A stretch of DNA of 64,000 nt from Lunularia cruciata (taxonomy: Eukaryota > Streptophyta > Marchantiopsida > Lunulariales > Lunulariaceae), in assembly GCA_948567375.1 (NCBI GenBank), contig OX419756.1:30048552-30112551 (forward strand). The letters run 5' to 3'. This document shows, piece by piece, positions 42,533 through 51,596 of the stretch; position 1 is the stretch's first letter; every line of letters begins with the position of its first letter. A program made the translations under genes and the position numbers. The notes beneath the pieces are model-generated. The model saw nothing but the letters and a program-made list of their open reading frames with translations, was not told the DNA's origin and searched no databases.

Positions 42533-45094
42533 GTGATGGATAAAGTGGTAGTTTCAGTTATGGGAGTTCAAAATCTCATGACTTTCCAAGTTTTGAAGGA
42601 TTCAAGCTATGACTTACTTCTTGGGAGGCCATGGTTGAGAGCAGCACGCACAACTGATCGATGGTACAAAAGGTACTTGAGGATTGGGCCATCAAACCAT
42701 AGAGTCATTGTTCCTGTGACTAACACCACCAACACTTCACATTCAGATACACCATCTTCTGATTATTGGGAATCAGATTCTGAAGAAGGAGCTTCAGGTG
42801 TGGACACAAGCATGGAAGAGGAGACTTCCACGGAGGAGGATGAATCTGAATCTGATTCAGATGTGTATCCTTTGTGTGCTATGGATTTTGCACCTAAGCC
42901 AGAGGTTTTGAAGGACCCAGAATCACCATTGACACTTGAGGAGGTAGAGAGAAGGTTATCTACCCTCAAGTATAGCCCAAATGTTACCAAGGAGGAGAAG
43001 GTGAGATTTGAGGAGATTTTCCGCAAGTTCATCCATGTGTTTGCTTTTAGTTACAAGGATTTGAAGGAAGTCACCTTGGACGAGCACAAGATAGAGGTGG
43101 AGTCACATGCAAGACCAATCCGCCAAAAGCAACGTTGCATTAGCCCACCAATATCTTTGGTTGTGAAGGAGGAGATTGATAAGCTCAAGGAGGCTGGATT
43201 TATCTTTGAGGTGGAGAATTCAGAATGGGTGTCTCCAATTGTCATTGTGAAGAAAAAGAATGGCAAGCTTCGGGTATGTGTGGATTACAAGAAGCTCAAT
43301 GCTGTTACCAAGAAGGACTACTACCCACTGCCATTCATTGATGAGATCTTGGAGGAGGTTGCAGGTCATGAGAGGTACAGTTTTGGAGATGGTTATAGTG
43401 GATATAACCAAATCAAGATTGCACCAGAGCATCAACAACTCACCACATTCACCACACCTTGGGGAACTTACGCTTTCAAGGTCATGCCTTTTGGGCTTTG
43501 CAATGCTCCAGCCACATTCCAACGGTTCATGAACAAGGTATTTAAACCTTTCATTGGGAAATTTGTGAGAGATTTCATTGATGACTTTTGTGTCTATGGG
43601 AGCAAGGAGGAGCACTTTGAGCACCTAATCAAAGTCTTGCAACGCTTGGATGAGGCAAATGCATCACTCAACCCAGAGAAGTGCATTTTTGGATGTGAAG
43701 AAGGTCTACTTTTGGGGCATATCATCTCCAAGGATGGAAGAGCAGTTGATCCTGAGAAGGTGAGGAAAATCTCAGACCTTCCATTCCCTTCAAGCTTGAC
43801 AAAGTTACGCCAATTCTTGGGGATGGTTGGGTACTATAGGAGGTTCATCTTCTCATTTTCCAACAAGGCTTATGCATTGACCATCTACATGAAGAAGGGT
43901 GTAGATTACATGGTGATTTTGGAAGACAAGGAGGCTCTCAAAGCTTTTGAGGAGCTCAAGCAATCCCTTGTTGTAGCTCCAATTCTTGCTAAACCTGATT
44001 GGAGTAAACCTTTCATCCTCTACATTGATGCTTCTAATGTAGCGATAGGATGCACTCTTAGTCAATTAGACCAAGATGGGCATGATCATCCAATAGCTTA
44101 TGCTAGTAGGCAGATGGTTTCAGCAGAGAAGAACTACTCTGTCACGGAGAGAGAAGGGTTGGCAGTGATCTTTGGTCTCAAGAAGTTTAGACACTACTTG
44201 ATTGGAGGGAAAGCCACCATTGTCACGGATCACAAGGCTTTGAAGTACATCTTCAACAAGCCTAATGTTGAAGGGAGACAAGCAAGGTGGATGATACTCT
44301 TGTCTGAGTATGACTACACCATTGAAGATAGGCCAGGAAAGAAACATGCAAATGCTGATTTATTATCTAGAGCCTATGATCATGATGGAGATGAGCCAGT
44401 GGATGATTCCTTCCCGGATGAGGAGCTCATGACAATCTCAGTCACTCAAGAGGTTCCAATGGAGTACAAGGAGATTGTGGATTTTGTGACAAAAGGTAAC
44501 TATCCAGAAGGGATGCATGCTAGGGAGAGGAAGGCCCTTGCAGCAAGATCTAGACCTTACACAATGGTGGAGGATATTCTTTTTCACCAAGGAGCAGATG
44601 GTCTACTTCGAAGAGCAGTGGGTAAGGAAGAGTCTATCTTACTCATAAAGGAGTTTCATGAAGGTTTAGTATGTGGAGGACACTTTGCAGGAAAGGTGAC
44701 TGCTTTCAAGATTCTAGATGCAGGTTACCATTGGAGAGGGATTTTCAAGGATTGTCTTGATTATTGCAAAACTTGTCATGTTTGTCAAGCTTTTGCTAGA
44801 AAGTCTACATCCACTCCACCACTTAGATCAATTCCATTGCTAGGACCTTTTGAGAAGTGGGGAATTGATTTTGTAGGTCCTCTCAATAGAACCCCAAGGA
44901 ACAATCGGTACATTGTGGTAGTTACTGATTACCTTACCAAGTGGGTTGAGGCTAGACAATTGAGGGACAAGAATGAAGATGAAGTGGGTAGATTTCTTTA
45001 TGAATGCATTATCACTAGGTTTGGATGCCCTTTGGAGTTGGTTTCTGATAGAGGAGGAGAGTTTACAGGAAGCATTACTACAGCCATGCTATGA
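42533..45094 (+). CDS. RT, RNase H and integrase segment of element 1B (853 residues)
   Basis: It starts in the C-terminal protease part (VSVMGVQNLMTFQVLKDSSY, LLLGRPWLRA). An acidic linker (about 42770-42870) follows, then RT with KNGKLRVCVDYKKLN, DGYSGYNQIKIAPEHQQ, MPFGLCNAPATFQRFM and FIDDFCVYGS, RNase H with LYIDASNVAIGCTLSQ and VTDHKALKYIFNKPN, and the integrase zinc region (CGGHFAGK...CKTCHVC). The core has WGIDFVGPL and LVSDRGGEFTG. It stops at TGA (45092-45094), before the last catalytic Glu. All visible RT and RNase H catalytic residues are intact. Confidence 0.92.
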   Translation: MMDKVVVSVMGVQNLMTFQVLKDSSYDLLLGRPWLRAARTTDRWYKRYLRIGPSNHRVIVPVTNTTNTSHSDTPSSDYWESDSEEGASGVDTSMEEETSTEEDESESDSDVYPLCAMDFAPKPEVLKDPESPLTLEEVERRLSTLKYSPNVTKEEKVRFEEIFRKFIHVFAFSYKDLKEVTLDEHKIEVESHARPIRQKQRCISPPISLVVKEEIDKLKEAGFIFEVENSEWVSPIVIVKKKNGKLRVCVDYKKLNAVTKKDYYPLPFIDEILEEVAGHERYSFGDGYSGYNQIKIAPEHQQLTTFTTPWGTYAFKVMPFGLCNAPATFQRFMNKVFKPFIGKFVRDFIDDFCVYGSKEEHFEHLIKVLQRLDEANASLNPEKCIFGCEEGLLLGHIISKDGRAVDPEKVRKISDLPFPSSLTKLRQFLGMVGYYRRFIFSFSNKAYALTIYMKKGVDYMVILEDKEALKAFEELKQSLVVAPILAKPDWSKPFILYIDASNVAIGCTLSQLDQDGHDHPIAYASRQMVSAEKNYSVTEREGLAVIFGLKKFRHYLIGGKATIVTDHKALKYIFNKPNVEGRQARWMILLSEYDYTIEDRPGKKHANADLLSRAYDHDGDEPVDDSFPDEELMTISVTQEVPMEYKEIVDFVTKGNYPEGMHARERKALAARSRPYTMVEDILFHQGADGLLRRAVGKEESILLIKEFHEGLVCGGHFAGKVTAFKILDAGYHWRGIFKDCLDYCKTCHVCQAFARKSTSTPPLRSIPLLGPFEKWGIDFVGPLNRTPRNNRYIVVVTDYLTKWVEARQLRDKNEDEVGRFLYECIITRFGCPLELVSDRGGEFTGSITTAML

Positions 45095-45730
45095 TATTTC
45101 TCTATCACACATAGAGTAACTACATCCTATAAGCCAAATTCCAATGGCTTGGCAGAGAGAACCAATCAGACCTTGTGCATGATGTTGGCCAAAGATGCAG
45201 AAATGGAGGGGGCTAAACATCATTGGGACAAGAGGATTCATGCAGTTTTGTGGGAGTATAGGACAACCATGAAGACTTCCACCGGATATTCTCCATTCCA
45301 ATTGGTGTATGGTATTGAGTCTACCTTACCTATTCACTTTGATCTTCCTACCTTCCAAAGCATTCATAGGAGATTGAAGAAAGCACAAGGAAGTGATGCA
45401 GAGAAGTCAAGGAAGGATCAACTCATGGAGTTGGAAGAGGCAAGAGCAGTTGCTATGGTTCGAGTGGAGCAAGCCCAAAGGAAACAAAAGGAGAGCTATG
45501 ACAAGAGGCAAGGCAAGAAGAAGGTGGAGCCTTTCAAAGAAGGTGATTGGGTAATGTTGTTTGATTCCATTCGATTCAAGAGAGTGCAAAAGAAGTTTTT
45601 GCCTAAGTACTTTGGACCTTTCATAGTAGAGAAGGTGTGGGGCAATTACACCTATGATCTCAAGGAGTTGGGAGGAAGACACTTTGATAGGATTAACCAT
45701 GATAAGTTGAAGATGTACCATAGAAGGTAG
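45095..45730 (+). CDS. Integrase C-terminal segment of element 1B
   Basis: It continues the same frame beyond the TGA: FSITHRVTTSYKPNSNGLAE with the catalytic Glu at 45155-45157, RTNQTLCMMLAKDAEME, SPFQLVYGIESTLPIHFDLP, then the basic tail with EGDWVMLFDSIRFKRVQKKF and ending NHDKLKMYHRR. No chromodomain is seen. Confidence 0.88.
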   Translation, partial: YFSITHRVTTSYKPNSNGLAERTNQTLCMMLAKDAEMEGAKHHWDKRIHAVLWEYRTTMKTSTGYSPFQLVYGIESTLPIHFDLPTFQSIHRRLKKAQGSDAEKSRKDQLMELEEARAVAMVRVEQAQRKQKESYDKRQGKKKVEPFKEGDWVMLFDSIRFKRVQKKFLPKYFGPFIVEKVWGNYTYDLKELGGRHFDRINHDKLKMYHRR

Positions 45731-45764
45731 AGAGACCTTCACTTTGAGGACAAAGTGAAAACTT

Positions 45765-45778
45765 AGTCCGGGGGTAAA
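45765..45778 (+). other. Polypurine tract region of element 1B
   Basis: A weak purine-rich run (CCGGGGGTAAA) directly precedes the 3' LTR. The same text lies before the 3' LTR of 1D, and GAGGGTAAA before that of 1A. Confidence 0.5.
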
Positions 45779-46455
45779 TGTAACACCCATTTGTGCATGT
45801 GTGTGGTATTGTGATATTTAGCTTGGTATTACAAGTACTTAAGAGATATTATTTATAGAGTTAAAGGATGGTTCTATATTAGTCATGGTTAGCTAAAGTT
45901 AGTCATAGCTAAGATAGAGTGGACCTTACTTTAGAGGAAGTAGAAAAGATGAGCACCACTATTTTGGATTTTAGTGTGTTGACTTGGTATTATTCCTAGG
46001 TGTTTGGCTTTGGGGAAAGAGTTGAGAACTCTTGGGCCCGCAAGCCTTTTTGTTTTGGATTCTTCTTTAGTCCAAGGATAGCCCATGTGAAGGAATCCTT
46101 GCTTTAGTGGTTGGGTCAAGATAAGGGGAATATGCCCATGTGAATGGATATTCCTTTCTACTTTTTGACTTTACTTGACTTTTAGTCTAGTAACTTGAGT
46201 TACTACGGTAATTAGTAACTTTGGTACGTAACTATTTCACAAGTATATAAACAAGGGGTGAGGAGGTACTCATCATCCTTTCATTTGCAACTATCTCTCT
46301 CTCATTGAGTTCTCTAGTGAGCAATGTCTTGAGTCTTGGAGTGTTAGCCTTGGAGGAGTATGATGGAGTTGGGGTTCCTTGCCTTCTTAGTCCATGGTGC
46401 GCTACCATAATAGCCATCAGAGGTTCATCTTGAGTGAGAGACAGGCCGGCTCATA
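45779..46455 (+). repeat. 3' LTR of element 1B
   Basis: 677 bp, TGTAACACCC to CGGCTCATA, followed by GCTC (46456-46459). The TATA box is at 46244-46251. The terminal CACA has become CATA. Confidence 0.95.
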
Positions 46456-46459
46456 GCTC

Positions 46460-47613
46460 AAGATAGGAAAGATTATTCTGGCCCCTAAGAACTTGTCAAT
46501 TTCATCTTTCACCAAGAGGGAGTACTTCGGGTTCATGCGGTATTGTCTTTGCCAAAACGGAACTACACCTTCAACCAGATCAATTCAGTGTTCTCAAAAT
46601 TCTTGTGGAAGGCCCAGCATTTGATCAATAGACCAGGCAAATATATCCTAGAATTCTATAAACAGGGCAGTGTATCCTGCCAACTCCTCTAGAGTGATTG
46701 TCTTCAAAATCTTGAAAAAGTTTCCTTCAATCAAGACAACATCTTGACAATCATCAGGGTTGATGACGCCTTTGACATGGGTTACTCAGCTCAATCTAAG
46801 ATGTTCTGCAGTCAAACCCCCTTCCTCCAAGTCGTGTTCACCCGAGGCAATGTCGTATGAGTCTTTGTCTTTGACTTCTACCTCGTAGCATTCCAGATAA
46901 TTGACTTGAACTTCATCTTTGGAGTCATCTGAAGACAAAGATGATGAATCTTTGGATTCATCTTTGTCTTCCAATGAAGTGGTTTCTCCAAGGTAAGGAA
47001 CCTTTGTCCAACTCACTGTCACCAGCTTCTGATCTTTGGACAAAATGTCCTTAAACCGGAACTTTTGCTGGTGCCAATCCATAATAACCTAGGCACTATA
47101 CAACCTGGGTCTTCCGATCAAGAGAGGGTAACCAATTTTGGTTATTGGTCTCAACACAATGTAATTTAACTTGAAGGGCACCTCTCCAATGATCGTAGTT
47201 ATATTCGACAGCATGCCCAAAGGCCGTCTCTTGGTTTGATTTGCAAATTTCAGAATTCAGGGTGTTGGTTCAAATGTTGTATACCCCAATCAATGTGTAG
47301 TGTCTTCTATCATGACATTCACACCCAACCCCAAATCAATGGGTATGGATGTGATCATGCATCCTGCAATCTCCGCATCCACTTTGAGAGATCCCAAATC
47401 TTCTTGTTCAATACAATAAATTGTAGGCAAGTCTTTCTTGGTCATTGCCCTTACTTTCTTGAGGGCTAAACTTAGCTGCTTCTTGTACAGCTTGTTGTCC
47501 TCCCACAATTGCTTAAATGTGACATTAGCACTCGTAGACGCCATATCAGCCACAATATTGTATTGTAGGACTCCTCCCGATTTCACCTTCTTTGCCTTTG
47601 TCTCTGGGTCCAA
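46460..47613 (-). pseudogene. Protease and RT N-terminus of element 2C
   Basis: Minus-strand frame 47613-47290 contains NVTFKQLWEDNKLYKKQL, EQEDLGSLKVDAEIAGCMIT and the protease block IPIDLGLGVNVMIEDT (DSG changed to DLG). Further on are LLIGRPRLYS-like text (about 47100), the acidic linker ESKDSSSLSSDDSKDEVQVN (47082-46786) and, after several stops, the RT start with PVWQRQYRMNPKYSLLVKDE-like text near 46500-46560. The frame continues on the other side of element 1B at 38658. Confidence 0.8.
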
Positions 47614-47619
47614 AGTCTG

Positions 47620-48486
47620 TCCTTGTTCAAATTGGACTTTGAGGTGCTTCAGGATGGTAATCAGAGTACGGATGGCCTTGACCCAATGATCTTTGGGTTG
47701 ACCAACTTTGGATCAAGTCTTTTACTTTGGACCAGATATTTGCCAAAAAAACTAGAGGATGTGTCTTTGTGTTCTCCTCCAAACTCATCTCCCACGTACA
47801 AAGTACTGCTTCCTCAATTTCTTTTTGCAAGGCTTTTGCTTTAGCTTTTGCTATAATCTTTTCCTCCTTAGTAGAAAGAAGAGCTTTTGGGCGTAGCCTC
47901 TTTGCCTTCCATGAAGACAAAGAAGTTGTACTCACTTCTTTGGGGTCGCACTTCTTCTTCCCCGTGCGTATCTCTACCTTCAAAATTTGAGGTCTGGCCA
48001 TTCTCCTTTTGAAGCATGACTTCCTTCTTGAGGCCTCTCTTCCTCAAGTGTCATACAATTTACATTTGTATCTCCTTTTGCTTGGAGTGCAGCATGCTCA
48101 ATGGGGGTCTGTACATACTTTACATGCGGCTTCGGGGTTGGTGGTTGTGGGCACTGATTTCCAGTATGCCCTGATCCTTTACCATTTCCACAAAGTGAAA
48201 TGTGCACAATTTGCCATCTTGGCTCCGAACAATTTAAAGACTAATGTCCCATCAAACCACAATTGTAGCAAGCACCCGGTGCAACATTTTGAGGCCTATT
48301 TTGGCCACCCATCGGTGGTCTTTGTGGGGGAGCATTATTGTTGTACTCCCTTGGTCCATATCCTGGACCTTGATATGATGTGCTCACTTGAGGCTCTACT
48401 TCTTGGGTTTGGTACACCGCCTCTTCTTCCTCACTTTGGTCCCAACCAGGAACCCAATCAATTTGTTACACTAGAAATGTAGTGCG
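47620..48486 (-). pseudogene. gag zinc-knuckle region and linker of element 2C
   Basis: Reading on the minus strand from 48486, the first knuckle near 48270-48225 reads CYNCGLMGH*SLNCSEPRWQ with a stop inside. The second near 48190-48150 reads CGNGKGSGHTGNQC, with its second cysteine changed to Gly. Downstream is the linker NVNCMTLEEERPQEGSHASK (about 48070-48020) and a Lys/Ala-rich segment (47990-47800) ending near VFLANIWSKVKDLIQ. The region is interrupted upstream at 48487 by element 1C. Confidence 0.75.
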
Positions 48487-48490
48487 GGTC
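48487..48490. repeat. 4-bp target site duplication GGTC (element 1C, left)
   Basis: GGTC here and at 54263-54266 flank the 1C complex. Joining the flanks with one copy restores the 2C gag. A third GGTC at 53910-53913 follows the inverted LTR inside the complex. Confidence 0.85.
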
Positions 48491-49183
48491 TTTAACACCC
48501 ATTTGTGGATGTGTGTGGTATTGTGATATTTAGCTTGGTATTACAAGTACTTAAGAGATAATATTTATATAGAGATAAAGGATGGTTCTATATTAGTCAT
48601 GGTTAGCTAAATTTAGTCATAGCTAAGATAGAGGGGACCTTACTTTAGAGGAAGTAGAAAAGATTAGCACCACTATTTTGGATTTTAGTGTGTTGACTTG
48701 GTATTATTCCTAGGTGTTTGGCTTTGAGGAAAGAGTTGAGAACTCTTGGGCCCGCAAGCCTTTTTGTTTTAGATTCTTCTTTAGTCCAAGGATAGCCCAT
48801 GTGAAGGAATCCTTGACTTAGTGGTTAGGTCAAGATAAGACCACATGCTTAGGGGAATATGCCCATGTGAATGGATATTCCTTTCTACTTTTTGACTTTA
48901 CTTGACTTTTAGTCTAGTAACTTGAGTTACAATGGTAATTACTAACTTTCGTACATAACTATTTCACAAGTATATAAACAAGGAGTGAGGAGGTACTCAT
49001 CATCCTTTCATTTGCAACTATCTCTCTCTCATTGAGTTCTCTAGTGAGCAATGTCTTGAGCCTTGGAGTGTTAGCCTTGGAGGAGTATGATGGAGTTTGG
49101 GTTCCCTTGCCTTCTTAGTCCATGGTGCATTACCATAATAGCCATCAGAGGTTCATCTTGAGTGAGAGACAGGCCGGCTCACA
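48491..49183 (+). repeat. 5' LTR of element 1C
   Basis: 693 bp, TTTAACACCC (first bases mutated) to CCGGCTCACA. It retains the 13 bp that are deleted in both LTRs of 1B. Confidence 0.93.
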
Positions 49184-49187
49184 TTTT

Positions 49188-49204
49188 TGGTTCCGTTGCC
49201 GAGA
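49188..49204 (+). other. Primer-binding site of element 1C
   Basis: TGGTTCCGTTGCCGAGA lies 5 bases after the LTR and is close to the tRNA-Asp complement except for the GTTCC block typical of family 1. Confidence 0.55.
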
Positions 49205-50067
49205 CCTCTCTAGAAGGCAAGATAATGTTCCATGTTCAATTCTACATTAGGTAGAAGGAGGCTATGAGAGCTCACTTGGAAAGAACATCAGGAGAGGAGA
49301 GTGCTGAACTTATGTTAGAGAACCAAGATCCATTTTGTATACCCTATAGTTCATTATGATGTCTTTGAGATGATTTTGTACATCTTGTACACATGAGAGG
49401 AATTGGAGAGATTGTGTGAGGTGGATTGCAGATTTTGGGGATTAAGGTGATTTTGGGCAAAATCTCAAGTTTTGGATCTGGACTTGAAATTTCTACACAT
49501 GATAGCTTGGGTTATCTTTCAGTTAGCACATTTGAAATTATTGTGAGAGCTACTATGCGCACTGGGCTAGAATGTTTGAAAGTTGATAGGGTAAAGTGCT
49601 CCCGCAACTGCATGCTCTCTGGAAAATTATACATAGTCCGCCATTTCTTCAATTTTCGGTAAATTCTCCTGAAACTTTCCAAGAAAATTAACTGCATTGT
49701 AGCCTACCTGCTGCCACAAAAATTAGAAAAAGATCGTTCTTGCGCAAGGATTTATGAGTTTTTTAAGTGAGGGGGGTGGTTTTGAGACCAAATCTGAAAT
49801 ATGTGTGCTGAATAGAAAGGTGTCTAGGCCAAATGGCTTGATTATTAGATCTGAAATTTTGCAAGGAGGGACACCCTAAAGTTGTGATCAAGTGTGAAAA
49901 ATTTCAGAGGACTGTGACATACCGGTTGGGAGATTTGAGTGACATTGTGAGGAAGGGTTAATTCTGCAGAGTGGAGATCTCATGCATGAGGAGTTTGAGA
50001 TCAACAAAAAGCATATTTGAGTGTTTAGATTCATCTTTGGAACATAGAGGGTCATCAAGAGTAGAAA

Positions 50068-50517
50068 TTGAGATTATGCAAGGTTCTCCAAGGGTTTGAG
50101 GTGATTTTAGGGGTGGATTTGAGGAAAAGAGAGTTTACAATAGAATTTGAAGAGAGTGTTGAGAGGATCCAAAAACCTACACCACTTGGAGGAAAGGGTA
50201 AGGCTAAGTGCTTTCTATGTGGAGAGAAGGGACATAAGGCAAGTTCATGTCCATTGACCTTTGAGAGCAAGAGATTGAGGGAAAGGAGAGGCTTACTTGA
50301 CTTGGGTTTGCATGTTGGACCTTCTTCACCAAGATTGAGAGGGAGAAGATCTAAGACCAAGGAGTTGTGTGAGGTTTGTGGAGTGGAAGGACTTCCAAAA
50401 GGACATGAGTGTAGTGGAGTAAAAGCACTTTTGGAGACTTTGGTGAAGGATCTTGGAGAGAGTCTTAGTACAACTACAGAAATACTACCAACTTCATCAG
50501 CTAGTTCTCAAGATTAG
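50068..50517 (+). pseudogene. Upstream zinc-knuckle ORF (leader ORF 2) of element 1C
   Basis: 149 open codons carry CFLCGEKGHKASSC and CEVCGVEGLPKGHEC as in 1B. The ancestral start (ATG in 1B and 1E) reads ATA near 50045, and the TGG codon is TAG, so it lacks its normal start. The body is otherwise nearly identical to 1B, including the Ser-rich end. Confidence 0.6.
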
Positions 50518-50755
50518 TGATGGAGATAATCTTTTAACTTATGGATAAACTATCCATGAGAGTTAGATTAATATGCACTCTAGAATTTGATGTTGCTATA
50601 GAAATCTTGGAGCAACCTGAACCTTTTGTGTTCCCTAGAGTGGATTATTCTCAGATGGTGTTAGTCATGTATATACTCTATTAGTAATAGAGTGAGAGAA
50701 AAGAAAAGAGAAAAAAAAAAGAAATTTGAGAGAAAGAGGATAGTGAGAGGTTAAG

Positions 50756-51531
50756 ATGGGGAAACTTCCGGTTTTCTTTGGCAAGGATGGAGAAGATGTG
50801 GAGGCCTTTGTGAGAGACTTCAAGAGAGCTTGCATAAGAAACAATGAGAGGAGGAAGAATGAGTGGGCCTCATTATTACCAGATTTCTTTGAGGATGCAG
50901 CACTTACATGGTATGAGTCAGAATACCAAAAGAGAGAGAGAAGAGATGGGGAAGAGAGTCTTGGAAGACTTTGACTTTAGCACTCATTGAGAACTTTCTT
51001 CCTGATGAGAGTTATGAGAGATTGATGAGTGAGGTTACATTTCTCAAGCAAGGAGATGGAGAGAAAGTGAGAGTCTATGTGGAAAGAGTAGAAAAGTTAG
51101 AGTCCAAATTTCACATAGTGTTGAGGAAGGGTGGGGATGATGTGGAGACTACAATGATTGGCATAGGGGCCATGCTCACCAAGAATTTTGTGGGAGGATT
51201 GAGACCACAAATTAGAAGCAAGGTGAGACATGAGAAACCTTCTTCCAAGGTTGAAGCTATCAAGATCGCGATTCATATGGAGGAGAGTTTGGAAGGGGAT
51301 GAGAGTGATTTGGTGGTGAAGGAGGTTGTGCATCCTCCTCAAGGCTACAAGTATGGTGGAACTTCTGATACTTTGGTGACAAGGGTTGCACCACAAGTAG
51401 TAGTTGCTCCAGTTCTTGCACCTCTACCAAAAGATCCACTCCAAACCATCACAGAACAACTTGCGGATCTCAAGATCAATGTGGTGCAACTATGGGAGAA
51501 GAGAGAGGTGGATCAGAATGTAGGGAGATAG
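50756..51531 (+). pseudogene. gag of element 1C
   Basis: The ATG-started N-terminus MGKLPVFFGKDGEDVEAFVR extends through RRKNEWASLLPDFFEDAAL. After EESLGRL a one-base loss shifts the frame. The rest is read in 50971-51531: NFLPDESYERLMSEVTFLKQ, IGIGAMLTKNFVGGLRPQIR, HPPQGYKYGGTSD. It stops at TAG after QNVGR, where other copies have GGG or similar. Confidence 0.85.
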
Positions 51532-51596
51532 CCTAGGAGTTATGTAAACTATCCATATAGAGGAGGCTAACTAGCCAACAATTTCAATGATAGAAA

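Larger units (their letters stand above)
40908..45730 (+). pseudogene. gag-pol polyprotein gene of element 1B (about 1600 codons, three lesions)
   Basis: One ancestral frame runs from ATG (MGKLPVFFGKDGEDVEAF) to YHRR*. Order: Gag capsid-like part, zinc knuckle (41750-41791), protease (DGG at 42410-42418), acidic linker, RT (aspartates 43580-43585), RNase H (Asp 44027), integrase (D 44867, D 45047, E 45155; 35 residues between the last two). Lesions: a one-base deletion near 41010 compared with 1C, TGA at 42521 and TGA at 45092. Both stops correspond to CGA arginine codons in related copies (1C at 52380, 1D near 19694). gag and pol share a frame, so no programmed shift is needed between them. 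Confidence 0.92.
38663..46455 (+). mobile_element. Element 1B: young, nearly intact family 1 retrotransposon inserted in 2C RT
   Basis: It is 7793 bp with two 677-bp LTRs, a leader with two small ORFs, a single gag-pol frame and a GCTC duplication. By eye the LTRs differ at about five positions, and both share a 13-bp deletion near the middle, so they derive from one recent insertion. Only one frameshift (near 41010) and two stop codons (42521-42523 and 45092-45094) break gag-pol. It is the reference copy for family 1 in this window and the youngest event I can identify. Confidence 0.95.

Noticed and set aside
45700-45778. Chromodomain at the integrase C-terminus
   Set aside because: The family 1 frame ends at YHRR without any chromodomain-like aromatic cage block; family 2 integrases likewise end without one.
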